This document shows, piece by piece, positions 1 to 8,200 of a stretch of 18,827 nucleotides of DNA. Positions within the stretch are counted from its first letter, which is position 1. Each line of letters starts with the position of its first letter. The position numbers were made by a program, and so were the translations under genes. This stretch comes from Anaeroglomus sp964550565 (GTDB lineage Bacteria; Planctomycetota; Phycisphaerae; Sedimentisphaerales; Anaerohalosphaeraceae), in contig CAZKAI010000086.1 of the NCBI GenBank assembly GCA_964550565.1, positions 1 to 18,827 on the forward strand, given 5' to 3'. Under the pieces are notes generated by a model, which searched no databases, was not told the origin of the DNA, and saw only the letters and a program-made list of their open reading frames with translations.

Positions 1-302
1 CTGCCTTTGACCCACATGCCAAAGGTATCATACATCGACCAGTCCTGCGCCTCAGAGAAGATTGTGAAGGCTTCGGTAAAATAAGGGTCGTTTCCGCACC
101 AGTATTCATATTTCATGACCTGATGGAAGTCATTTGAATCGCTGGGAACCAGGGTAATTACTGCGTTCCCATTATGTTCGGTCCAGGTGAAGGCATTGGG
201 ATCGATGTACTCAAAATCCTCAACCAGTATCTCGGCCTGGCCCAGGCCAATCAACACTAATGACACTGAAATGACAAACTTCATTACACACTTAGACTCC
301 AT
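1..302 (-). CDS. Exported protein, 5' part only (runs off left edge)
   Basis: The gene starts at 302 and leaves the window after about 100 codons. The ATG is preceded by a strong ribosome site (gaggaggtaac) ending next to the start codon. The first ~25 residues form a signal peptide: Lys at positions 4 and 8, a hydrophobic stretch FVISVSLVLIGLG, then QAE. The mature part begins ILVEDFEYID and continues through aromatic-rich segments (MKYEYW, FGMWVKG). This resembles the start of jelly-roll, galactose-binding-like domains at the N-terminus of many planctomycete exported proteins, where an 'LVEDFE' opening is common. The substrate and the C-terminal domains cannot be seen. It is separated from murB by about 460 bases, so it probably has its own promoter. 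The reading frame and export are secure; the domain call is family-level inference. Confidence 0.75.
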   Translation of the reverse strand, partial: MESKCVMKFVISVSLVLIGLGQAEILVEDFEYIDPNAFTWTEHNGNAVITLVPSDSNDFHQVMKYEYWCGNDPYFTEAFTIFSEAQDWSMYDTFGMWVKG

Positions 303-763
303 GTTACCTCCTCATGCAAATCCTGCTTTCTATCTCTTCTATCCAGATATCAATCATCAATCTGATGAACAATTGCAACTAGGGTGTAATCCAAGGTGTC
401 AAATCAAAGCTGGCAAAATCTGTTTCGAAATCATTCTGTAACGCGCTGTGATCAGGCGTTCGCAAGTCTTTTAAAGAGCTGTCACGATTTCTTCTTTTTA
501 TCCATAAAGCCTTACGCAAATATTTGCATTAATGAATTATGGTCTTTTTTGAAGATTATGTCAAGCGTAATTCTCTTTTCTTTGAACGATTTGCAGGAAA
601 CACATTGGCGACCTTTTTTGTACATTACCGCATCTTCTTGTAAATCCGGGCTTTATGGAATTTTGAAAAATTCCAAAATTTTAATATTTCTGTCAGAAAT
701 GGCGGCACAGAACGTGTCGGGGATTTGCAGAAGATAAGGATTGTCAATTGCTGGCGATAGGGC
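303..763. other. AT-rich intergenic region without a convincing gene
   Basis: No open frame here has both a ribosome site and protein-like composition on either strand. It must hold the promoter of the leftmost gene; a TTGACA box on the minus strand lies at 397-402 but no good -10 box follows at normal spacing. Two neighbouring palindromes lie near the murB end: GGAATTTT-GA-AAAATTCC at 657-674 and ATTTCTG-T-CAGAAAT at 686-700. Neither is followed by a T-run in the murB direction, so they are not clear terminators. Confidence 0.5.
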
Positions 764-1624
764 TCAAATAATCCGCTGCTCGAGCTCAAGCTTGACCTGA
801 TAGGCAGCAAAAACTTTGTCCTGAATCAGAGCAATGAGGTCGAGAATGTCCCGGCCGGTAGCTTTGCCGTTGTAGTTGACGATGAAGCCTGCATGTTTAG
901 GCGAGACCATTGCCCCGCCGCAGGCGTGGCCCTTGAGGCCGAGTTGTTCGATCATCTGCCCGACAAACCGCCCCTGCGGACGCCGGAAAACACTGCCGGC
1001 ACTGGGGACATCCCACGGCTGCTTCTGATGGCGTAGTGCCAGATTATCCATCATTTTCCTGTGGATGGCCCTGCTGTCGCCGTGCGGCAGCACCAGCCGG
1101 ACCCGGACGACAACCCAGTCGGGACGCTGCTGGAAGATGCTTTGACGATAGCCGAATGCAAGGTCCTGTTTGGGCAGCGTCTTGAACGATAAATCGCCGG
1201 TATCGAAAAAAGTCACGCTTTCGATCCAGTCGCTGAACGATTCGCCAAGAGTTTCGGCATTCATAAAGACCGCCCCGCCGACTGAGCCGGGAACATCGTA
1301 AAAGTATTCAAGCCCGGATAATTCGTTTTCAAGAGCCGTCTGGCTGAGAATTTTGAGAGACAGACCCGCTTCAGCAATGAGCATAGTCCCCTGCACCGAA
1401 CAGGCGGAAAAGGTACTGTTAAAGATGACAAAATCGAACTGGTCGTAATAGTCTCTGGACAGAATGACATTGCAGCCTCCGCCGAGAATGACGCGGGGCC
1501 TGCTGCGGTCGGAAAAGACGACAGCGATATCCTCATCCGTTTCCGGCATAAAGACACGGGCAGCAACGGCTTTCACCCGGTAGGAATTACACGCAGTCAA
1601 ATCATAGTCATGGTATATTTTCAT
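764..1624 (-). CDS. murB: UDP-N-acetylenolpyruvoylglucosamine reductase MurB
   Basis: MurB is the cytoplasmic FAD enzyme that uses NADPH to reduce UDP-GlcNAc-enolpyruvate to UDP-MurNAc in peptidoglycan precursor synthesis. The 286-residue product has the FAD-binding signature GGGCNVILSR (residues 48-57), the GLEYFYDVPGSVGGAVFMNA segment (104-123), FGYRQS (158-162 region, with the expected Arg160), SAGSVF (208-213, Ser211 matching the proton-donor serine of the family) and GLKG...HAGFIVN (229-250). Glu280 or Glu282 near the C-terminus is the expected catalytic acid. The length fits the shorter, type II form. No clear ribosome site precedes the ATG, but only 33 bases separate it from the hflX stop, suggesting co-transcription with hflX. 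Planctomycetes with MurB make peptidoglycan, so this is a housekeeping gene. Confidence 0.95.
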   Translation of the reverse strand: MKIYHDYDLTACNSYRVKAVAARVFMPETDEDIAVVFSDRSRPRVILGGGCNVILSRDYYDQFDFVIFNSTFSACSVQGTMLIAEAGLSLKILSQTALENELSGLEYFYDVPGSVGGAVFMNAETLGESFSDWIESVTFFDTGDLSFKTLPKQDLAFGYRQSIFQQRPDWVVVRVRLVLPHGDSRAIHRKMMDNLALRHQKQPWDVPSAGSVFRRPQGRFVGQMIEQLGLKGHACGGAMVSPKHAGFIVNYNGKATGRDILDLIALIQDKVFAAYQVKLELEQRII

Positions 1625-1657
1625 CGGCCGGCCGGTTCAATCCAAAGATACAGTAAA

Positions 1658-2977
1658 TCAAATAAGCTCATAGTCCGCCGCACCCAGCTTCTGCAGCGAC
1701 ATCATCTGGTTTTTGCCCAGAGTCGCTTCAATCTGCACATCCTCGCCTTCGTACTGTTCGGTCAGGTCCGTGGCATTGGCCTTCAGAAAAGCGATAAGCT
1801 TGCCCTGGCCGGGATGAAGACGAAGCCGCAGACGCACCCTGCCGCCGCGTACTTTTTCGGCAACGACAGCGGACAGTTTGTCCAGATTCATCTTCGTGCG
1901 GGCAGAGATGGCCACGGCATCGTGATGGACCGTCTGGAGCGTTTCAAAGAGCTTGATATCGCAGATGGAATCGGACTTGTTCAGCAGGGTAAGAACCTGT
2001 TTTTCACCGCATCCGATTTCCTTGAGCACCAACTCGACGCTCTTAATCTGCTCGAAAACCTGCGGGCTGGATGCATCCACTACATGCAGCAGGAGGTCCG
2101 CTCCGAGGGCCTCTTCCAGTGTCGCCTTGAAGGAGGCAACCAGATGATGTGGCAGGTGACTGACAAAACCGACCGTATCGCTGAGCAATACCTCCACACC
2201 CGAGTCGAGCCGCCATTTACGGGTACGGGTATCGAGGGTGGCAAACAGCTTGTCTTCGACATACACCCCCGCATCGGTCAGGGCGTTCATCAGGGTACTC
2301 TTGCCGGCGTTGGTATAGCCGACTAAGCAGATGGTAAAAAAGTCCTTTCGCCCGTCGATTTCGCGGAGTTTTCGCTGGTCGATAATCTCCAGCTCGCGTT
2401 TGAGTTCGGTGATACGTTTGCTGACTAAGCGGCGGTCGATTTCGAGCTGCTTTTCGCCGGTACCGCGTGTACCGATACCGCCAACCGCACCGGCCGAGGT
2501 GCTCGCCCCGCCGGTCACCGTATCCAGATGCGACCACATCCGGGTCAGACGGGGGTATGTATATTCAAGCTGGGCCAATTCCACCTGCAGGCGGGCCTGT
2601 TTGGTCTGGGCCCGGGTGGCAAAGATATCCAGTATCAGTTCGCTGCGGTCAAGAACCTTGACTTTGATGATTTTTTCCAGTTCACGAATCTGGCCCGGGG
2701 ATAAGTCATTGTCAAAAATGACCACATCGGCATTATGCTGCCGGACCTTTTCGGCCAGCTCTTCGGCCTTGCCCGAACCGATGTAGGTGCCGGGATGAAT
2801 CCGATTGAGACGCTGCTGAATTCGTCCCGCCACGACCGCCCCGGCGGTCTCAACAAGGCTGGTCAACTCGGCAAGGGGATCTGTTTTATTAATATCAACC
2901 TGACGTTCCCGGGTGTACGCTCCGACCAGAACGGCACGTTCCTTGAGAACCTGCAACTGCTCACGAATTTTTTCCAA
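1658..2977 (-). CDS. hflX: Ribosome-associated GTPase HflX
   Basis: HflX binds the 50S subunit and, in studied bacteria, splits or rescues stalled 70S ribosomes. The 439-residue protein has the N-terminal HflX domain (about 15-115, with YIGSGK and IFDNDLSPGQ), a helical linker and the RGTGEKQLEIDRR motif (171-183), then the GTPase core: P-loop GYTNAGKST (220-228), DTVGF (267-271), NKSD (333-336) and SAR (358-360). A TTG at 2977 is chosen as start: it is the first possible start codon in frame after the GGAGGT ribosome site at 2989-2994, and the length then matches the family. The same frame stays open upstream across the N gap into the neighbouring lipoprotein region, but that extension is an artefact: a terminator and a promoter lie between. 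murB follows after 33 bases. Confidence 0.93.
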   Translation of the reverse strand: MEKIREQLQVLKERAVLVGAYTRERQVDINKTDPLAELTSLVETAGAVVAGRIQQRLNRIHPGTYIGSGKAEELAEKVRQHNADVVIFDNDLSPGQIRELEKIIKVKVLDRSELILDIFATRAQTKQARLQVELAQLEYTYPRLTRMWSHLDTVTGGASTSAGAVGGIGTRGTGEKQLEIDRRLVSKRITELKRELEIIDQRKLREIDGRKDFFTICLVGYTNAGKSTLMNALTDAGVYVEDKLFATLDTRTRKWRLDSGVEVLLSDTVGFVSHLPHHLVASFKATLEEALGADLLLHVVDASSPQVFEQIKSVELVLKEIGCGEKQVLTLLNKSDSICDIKLFETLQTVHHDAVAISARTKMNLDKLSAVVAEKVRGGRVRLRLRLHPGQGKLIAFLKANATDLTEQYEGEDVQIEATLGKNQMMSLQKLGAADYELI

Positions 2978-2988
2978 ACTGAGATTGT

Positions 2989-2994
2989 ACCTCC
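2989..2994 (-). promoter_or_regulatory. Ribosome binding site deciding the hflX TTG start
   Basis: GGAGGT on the minus strand, 11 to 12 bases ahead of TTG at 2977. No ATG or GTG occurs in frame between this site and the conserved HflX domain, so a TTG start is the simplest reading. The spacing is a little long. Confidence 0.6.
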
Positions 2995-3014
2995 AAAAAA
3001 AATAAACTGACTTG

Positions 3015-3043
3015 GTTATACCAGAAAGTAGTTCATAGCTCAA
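3015..3043 (-). promoter_or_regulatory. Predicted sigma-70-type promoter of hflX-murB
   Basis: On the minus strand TTGAGC (3038-3043) and TATAAC (3015-3020) are separated by 17 bases. The -10 box matches five of six consensus bases. Transcription would begin near 3008, giving a short leader of about 30 bases. It lies downstream of the lipoprotein terminator, which supports a separate hflX-murB unit. Confidence 0.55.
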
Positions 3044-3093
3044 TAGTTTTGCATATCTATAATTAATGATAAACAATAAACTATTTGTCACAT

Positions 3094-3129
3094 AAAAAAA
3101 CCGACAGAATCCAGTTTCGATCCTGTCGG
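3094..3129 (-). terminator. Rho-independent terminator of the lipoprotein gene
   Basis: Read on the minus strand, CCGACAG (3123-3129) pairs with CTGTCGG (3101-3107), with further inner pairing and a short loop, followed directly by a run of seven T. It begins 23 bases after the lipoprotein stop codon. Confidence 0.88.
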
Positions 3130-3152
3130 CACAGATTAGGCTTGCAGAATGT

Positions 3153-3625
3153 TTACTTAGGCAACTGAATACCCTTCGCGGCATCTTCGGCAGCCTTTTT
3201 GGCATCAGCAGCGGNNNNNNNNNNNNNNNNNNNNNNNNNNNNNNNNNNNNNNNNNNNNNNNNNNNNNNNNNNNNNNNNNNNNNNNNNNNNNNNNNNNNNN
3301 NNNNNNNNNNNNNNGGCAACTGAATACCCTTCGCGGCATCTTCGGCAGCCTTTTTGGCATCAGCAGCGGCCTTGTCTGCGGCGGCTTTGGTGTCAGCGGC
3401 AGCCTTTTCGGCAGCAGCCTGTGCATCAGCAGCGGTCTGTTCGACTGTCTTCTGAGCATCAGCGGCAGCTTTTTCGGCTTCCGGTGTGGCTTGGTCCACA
3501 GCCTTCTGAGCATCCGCAGCAGTCTGATCCACTGCAGGCTGAGTCGGCGCAGGTGCCGGCTTTTCTTTTTCACAGCCAACAACCAGTAACGCAACCAAAG
3601 CAACCAACAACATTCGTGTAACCAT
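3153..3625 (-). CDS. Small Ala-rich lipoprotein, interrupted by an assembly gap
   Basis: The start at 3625 follows AGGAGG with nine bases of spacing. The N-terminus is a lipoprotein signal: MVTRMLLVALVALLVVGC, with lipobox VVGC and Cys18 as the expected lipidated residue. A Pro/Ala-rich linker follows, then repeated Ala-rich units such as AADAQKAVDQA, KAAADAQKTVEQ and KAAADKAAADAKKAAED, typical of an alanine-zipper coiled coil, ending in GIQLPK and TAA at 3153-3155. As written, the frame is broken by 100 N flanked by an identical 55-base sequence. Removing one copy and the N leaves 318 bases, exactly 106 codons, so the real product is probably 105 residues. It could be a trimeric or helical spacer lipoprotein like Lpp or OprI, but I do not recognise a specific family. 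It has its own promoter and terminator. Confidence 0.8.
3160..3369. repeat. 55-base exact duplication flanking an N run (scaffolding artefact)
   Basis: Positions 3160-3214 and 3315-3369 are identical over 55 bases, and both encode the same piece of the lipoprotein C-terminal half. Between them lie exactly 100 N. Collapsing the two copies restores an in-frame gene, so this is best read as two contig ends that overlap by one assembly k-mer and were joined with a default gap. Confidence 0.85.
3215..3314. other. Assembly gap of 100 N
   Basis: A run of exactly 100 unknown bases, a conventional placeholder length. No sequence content can be claimed here, and the true gap may be zero or negative. 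Confidence 0.98.
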
Positions 3626-3727
3626 ACTCAATAACCTCCTGATAAAACTATCAAGCGGCTGTATCGGGGCGACACCGCCCAGATTGTCCGCATTTTCCAT
3701 ACACAATACTTGTTATGTCTTTTTTTA

Positions 3728-3755
3728 ACTATATTGTATTGTCAGAAAAATGCAA
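3728..3755 (-). promoter_or_regulatory. Predicted promoter of the lipoprotein gene
   Basis: Minus-strand TTGCAT (3750-3755) and TATAGT (3728-3733) are separated by 16 bases. The leader would be about 95 bases and contains a small GC-rich hairpin (GGGCG-loop-CGCCC, 3667-3680) ahead of the ribosome site. Confidence 0.4.
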
Positions 3756-3774
3756 TAATAATTTCATAATGCAT

Positions 3775-3818
3775 AAAAAGGGAACTCCCTGGTCTGTTGC
3801 ATCAATGCTTATGCAACA
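3775..3818 (-). terminator. Terminator region of the exported-protein operon
   Basis: Two hairpins follow each other on the minus strand. The first, TGTTGCAT/ATGCAACA (3795-3802 with 3811-3818), overlaps the stop codon of the last gene. The second, AGGG-AGTT-CCCT (3779-3790), is short but leads directly into TTTTT (3775-3779). Together they mark the likely end of the operon. Confidence 0.5.
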
Positions 3819-4459
3819 GGAGACTCCCAGTCATCCGATGTTGTAATACCGCCATCTTCCCATATCCATTCGATGGTATCATAAACAAGACTGACTTGCT
3901 CGATGTTGGGATAGGCCGTTTTAAAGTCACAGATTCTGGCATTGATTAAATGGATCGTGTAATACTGGATATCACGGCCCGCAGTGTCTTTGCGAAAGAA
4001 CCGCAGATAGACATGCGTCAGGATTTCATTGGTTACCTGGCTTCTGTATAATTGAGGTGTAGAACTGTCAATATATTTGGAAATAACTATCGGTTTGTGC
4101 TGTCGTTTGCCCGTCGGCAGACCTGATGCAGCGTCTACCGGATTTGCAAGCTGATGTCCGAGACCAACCACCTTGATCATATCTTCGATTGCACTGCCAC
4201 GAAATCTTCCCTGTGCTTGTCCAGTCACACTCATGAGAATAGCGCCTTTGCCGACAACCTGCTGTTCGGTGGGATATGGCAGCCAATCCGACGGCAGGCC
4301 GGGCTGGATGTTTTTATAGAGCTCATCCAGTGTCCGCATCGTCGGAGACGGGGTATTGCCGGGATTCAGATCCCCGCCGACAACATAGGCCGCCGCAATC
4401 ATTAAACATAATACTGCCAGTCCAAGCAGTAATCTGAATGTTGATTTTGTCTCTCTCAT
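3809..4459 (-). CDS. Hcp-family (type VI tube protein-like) protein with signal peptide
   Basis: This 216-residue protein has an N-terminal signal peptide or anchor (hydrophobic 10-27), then the module GGDLNPGNTPSPTMRTLDEL (28-47), also found in three neighbours. Residues 73-212 match the Hcp family well: VVGLGHQLANP, SGLPTGKRQHKP (112-123), ISKYIDSSTPQLY, YYTIHLINARI and the closing EWIWEDGGITTSDDW (197-211). Hcp forms hexameric rings that stack into the inner tube of type VI secretion systems and is normally leaderless. Here the export signal and the lack of other type VI genes argue for a different, surface-related role, which is inference. The start follows AAAGGATATTAC. It is the last gene of the run, 19 bases after the preceding stop, and is followed by a terminator. 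The gene at 11104-11757 is a diverged relative. Confidence 0.85.
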   Translation of the reverse strand: MRETKSTFRLLLGLAVLCLMIAAAYVVGGDLNPGNTPSPTMRTLDELYKNIQPGLPSDWLPYPTEQQVVGKGAILMSVTGQAQGRFRGSAIEDMIKVVGLGHQLANPVDAASGLPTGKRQHKPIVISKYIDSSTPQLYRSQVTNEILTHVYLRFFRKDTAGRDIQYYTIHLINARICDFKTAYPNIEQVSLVYDTIEWIWEDGGITTSDDWESPVA

Positions 4460-4478
4460 GTAATATCCTTTCTACGAT

Positions 4479-5264
4479 TCAACTCAAATCTTCTTCAAGC
4501 CAGTGATTCGCCAGGCTCATCAGGTCATTGATATTGACCACACCATCCCGATAACGATCGGCATATTCGCAATAAATATTTGCCGGATTGCAGTCCGTGC
4601 AGCCGTACCAGCGAGACACCGCCGCCAGATCATTCAGGTCAACCAAATCCACATCCATCGTAACAAAATGAACATGATCCATAAGCATCTGATCCCCGAT
4701 GGAAACAGGCGCCAGCCATGGGAAATAATAGGCAAACCACTCGATTTTAATCAGTTCGGTAAGCTGAGTATTGCCGGCTTCACTCGATCCTTCAGGATTA
4801 TTCCAATGCCACTCTCCTGAATCGAATGAACCGACAAATTCAGTCCATTCGGTCGAAGTAACATAATCAAATGCAACCCATTTGTCGATGATTCCTTCCG
4901 CCTGTTCTTCAGCCGTCGGCGTCATATAGATGCGGACATTGACATTGCGGTCATCCCATGAATCCTTATGAAAGAATCGCAATGCCATGACTCGCCAAAG
5001 TGACACGGATTTGGCAAAGTGGAATGTCTTGGTCCACTGGCCTGAAATAGCCCTGCATCCAACACTGTACGTCCCGGCAATATGATCAGAAGAACTGACA
5101 ATCTGCTGACTCAGGCCGCAGGTGCGCGTCCATCCGTCGGACTCAGCCGCCATTCCGGTAGCATATTCACTCCAGGAATCCTGATCCAAGGGCAGGGAAC
5201 CTGCCGACAACAGATAACTCATCATGCATATCATCGCTGTAAGGAAATATTTCTTCGCTTCCAT
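4479..5264 (-). CDS. Exported jelly-roll-like protein with C-terminal dockerin-like pair
   Basis: The 261-residue product starts at 5264 after GGAAAGGGAAG; an in-frame start at 5324 is rejected because it would overlap the previous gene and precede the signal peptide. Signal peptide: MEAKKYFLTAMICMMSYLLS followed by AGS. Residues 30-202 are aromatic-rich beta segments (ALRFFHKDSW, IKIEWFAYYFPW, MLMDHVHFV) resembling galactose-binding jelly-roll modules of carbohydrate-active proteins. The C-terminus (204-256) holds two calcium-loop/helix units, DVDLVDLNDLAAVSRWYG and DGVVNINDLMSLANHWLE, separated by a Cys-containing linker (C222, C225, C232). Such pairs are dockerin-like and common at planctomycete C-termini, presumably for surface attachment. 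No catalytic residues are evident. It lies 32 bases after the large upstream gene and 19 before the Hcp-like gene. Confidence 0.78.
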   Translation of the reverse strand: MEAKKYFLTAMICMMSYLLSAGSLPLDQDSWSEYATGMAAESDGWTRTCGLSQQIVSSSDHIAGTYSVGCRAISGQWTKTFHFAKSVSLWRVMALRFFHKDSWDDRNVNVRIYMTPTAEEQAEGIIDKWVAFDYVTSTEWTEFVGSFDSGEWHWNNPEGSSEAGNTQLTELIKIEWFAYYFPWLAPVSIGDQMLMDHVHFVTMDVDLVDLNDLAAVSRWYGCTDCNPANIYCEYADRYRDGVVNINDLMSLANHWLEEDLS

Positions 5265-5296
5265 GATTCTTCCCTTTCCGATGAGAACATTATTAT

Positions 5297-8200
5297 TTAC
5301 AGCGGCATACCCTCCAGCCAGCATTTGGCGAACATCGCAAAATCAGCGAGGTCCACGTGTTTATCCTGGGTCAGGTCGGTCCCTAGAGCAGGGGCAAATT
5401 CAATATCAAACTGAAGCCACTGGTCCGCCAGAATCGACATATCTGCAATATCAATCAAGTTATCCGTGTGGAAGTCCCGGTACTTATAGTCCGGCCAGTC
5501 AAACCAGACATCATCCACCCACAGTTTAAAACCATAATCCCAGGTGTCAGCATGGATTTCGATATACTGAATCCGACTCATATCCGGCAAACCATGCAAG
5601 GTGCGATTCCATCCCGTATCCACAAATTCTCCATCCAGAGGGATTACCGCTTCTTTCCACTGATAGTTGGCCTTATAGAGGAATTCGGCCCGATGACCCT
5701 CTTCATAATAAGAATATTCGAAATAGTTACCGTTGGCATCCTTAAGACGAATCCATGGGCATTCATTTTGGAAACCATGACTATTCTCAGCATAGAACCA
5801 GATATGCAGTTGAGTCGCGTCCGACAAATCCCATAAGGCAGTGTAGGTCTTTGGATAACGCAGATACGTATCGAATCCGCCATCTGTAACAAATTTCACA
5901 GCCCCGGCGCCGGCCTTGAAATTAGTCATATCATCTTCGACGGAGGCGGTGGCCGCTTCAGCCCAGGCATCCCAATCGTAGGCAGTCAACTCGGCCAAAT
6001 CCCTGGGCATAATCCGCATCACCGGGCCGCCAAGCACAAGCTGACGCTCAAAAACAGCCGTATCGGTCTGGCCTCTCCAGTAGGCAACACAGGCCTCCGT
6101 GATATCCAGCCAGCAATAGTCAATCCCCTCATTGTATTCGACACGGAACAACAGGACGCCATTGGTGCCGACAACATGTACATACCCGAAAGGATTATCG
6201 TGCAAAGCATCACCCGTTGGAATGGGGGGCACAAGATTTTGATCAATCGGCACATTGGGCAGTGTACACATCCCGTTTTCATCGGTTGTTATCTGCGCTT
6301 TAACCTGGTCCGTAATCACCTTGCCAACGCCATCGCGTTCACAGATTTGGTATATCTTGACCGTAGCCCCATCCAGCGGACGCCCTTTGTAATCCAACAG
6401 ACGCAATTGAATCGTCTGCGGCAAATTGTACAGAAATTGGCCATAATAGCCGTGCCCAACCTTGAGCCAGTGGTTCATCGCCAGCGCGTGAAATTCCGCA
6501 ATAAACGGACTGCATCCCCGCATCAGGTCATCGTGGGCGGAATAGCCCTGCCCATTGATCTGATTCTGCTCGCCGCTCAAATCAAACTGATAGACATCAA
6601 TCATCCCCAACTGATGGCCCATTTCGTGCAACAGGCCATAATCGATATCATCATCCGTATGATAATAACCACTCAGACGCGGATCCCAATCGGCATCCCA
6701 GTTATAGCGGAATGGGAATATTGCGAAATGAATCGGGGCTGGATCCTGCGGGTCGTCGGCCAGATCATCCAGGACCTCCAGGACATCATAATGCACCCGT
6801 TTCTGGCAGTTGGCCTCAGCAAACAACTGGTTGAATCGCTTCATGTGCATGTTCAGCCAGTCAATCACATCGTCGGTCTGAATGTTGGGCCAGTTGCCGG
6901 ACCATTCATCCCTGAATTTTTCTATAAAAGATGCATCGATATAGGTCAGATAACCCACAGCCAGCGTATTGCTTTCCAGCACATTGTTTTCGGGACGATC
7001 ATCGATGATATCAATTGAAAAACGGATATCATGGGATTGATCATCCCACGGTAAAATATAATCCCAGGTTTTTGTCTCGCCTGGCATCAAAAAGGTCATA
7101 CTGTCGTATTGTTCAACAACCGCACCATCGATTTCCCAGGTAATCAGAATATTTTCATAAACGCTATTGGTACCGCGATTGCGAATTTTGGCTGCATAGG
7201 TCATCTCTTCATTCAGGTCCGGCCAGCGTTTGGTATTTTCATCCTGCCCATCACAGAATCCTGTCGCGGCTGAACACCAATACGGACCGAAACCGGACTC
7301 TTCAGTCACCAGCGAACCGGTGTAATGTACACAATACCGGGGATAGAATGGCGTGCGGCTGATGGAGACAACCTGCAGATCGGTTTCATCGCGCGGCGTG
7401 CGCGGCCCAATGGCATGGATGGTCCTGACTTCACCGCCGGAGGCCGTAACTGTCGTGATGGCATAATAATAGGATATGCCGTTTACGGCGGTTTCGTCCT
7501 GATAACTCAGGATATCAATCCCATCCACCGTCGCCAGAGGCGTCATGCTTTCAACTGATGAAAACGCATCCGTATCCCGATAAATCGCATAATGGTCAAA
7601 TACGCCTGCGATATCCTGAACCTGAATCCATTTTAATAGCACCAAACCGTTGCCGGCAATGGCTCGCTGTTTGCCCGGAGGGTATAATATCGTCTGAGCA
7701 TCTTCGGTCAGATCCAACGCACAAAACAAATTCTGCACCGTGTAGTCCGGCATCTGGCCATTGCCATTGCCGGCCGTCCAACTGATGCGCATCGGCAGAT
7801 ACAACAAGCCATCAGAACTCAGCGTGGCAGAATTGCGAGCTGAGCCGGACTCATCTATGCTCAGGGAATCCAGCAGAACGGGATTATCCTGTCCCTGGTC
7901 TTCGATGGCAAAATAGGTATCGTTATCATTATTGCCGACAATGATCACGTTGTTTTGCGTGACAATCGGACATGCCCAGTGGTCTTCCCAGCCTCTGCTC
8001 TGGGTATCATACGTCCATTTCAGTGAACCATCGGAGGTATTGATGGCATAAAGTTTACCGCTGCCATCTTCTGCAACGGTTTGAAAATAATACGTGGCCC
8101 CATCAAAACTCAGGCAGCCCGTCCCCACAGCTCGTTCGGGTTGGGTTATAGGGGTAAAATCATGCACATGGGCTGCATCCCAGAGAGGATAACCATAGAT

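Noticed and set aside
396..737. Plus-strand open frame of 113 codons in the gap left of murB
   Set aside because: It starts at GTG without a ribosome site, has a Phe/Ser/Ile-rich composition typical of AT-rich noncoding DNA, and resembles no family.
1658..3706. A single 682-residue protein combining a lipoprotein N-terminus with HflX
   Set aside because: The frame is continuous only because it passes through 100 N. A terminator (3094-3129), a promoter (3015-3043) and a ribosome site (2989-2994) separate the two genes, and the lipoprotein has its own stop at 3153.
6176..7018. Plus-strand 280-codon open frame within the large exported protein gene
   Set aside because: It is a shadow of the well supported minus-strand gene, with no ribosome site and no recognisable domain.
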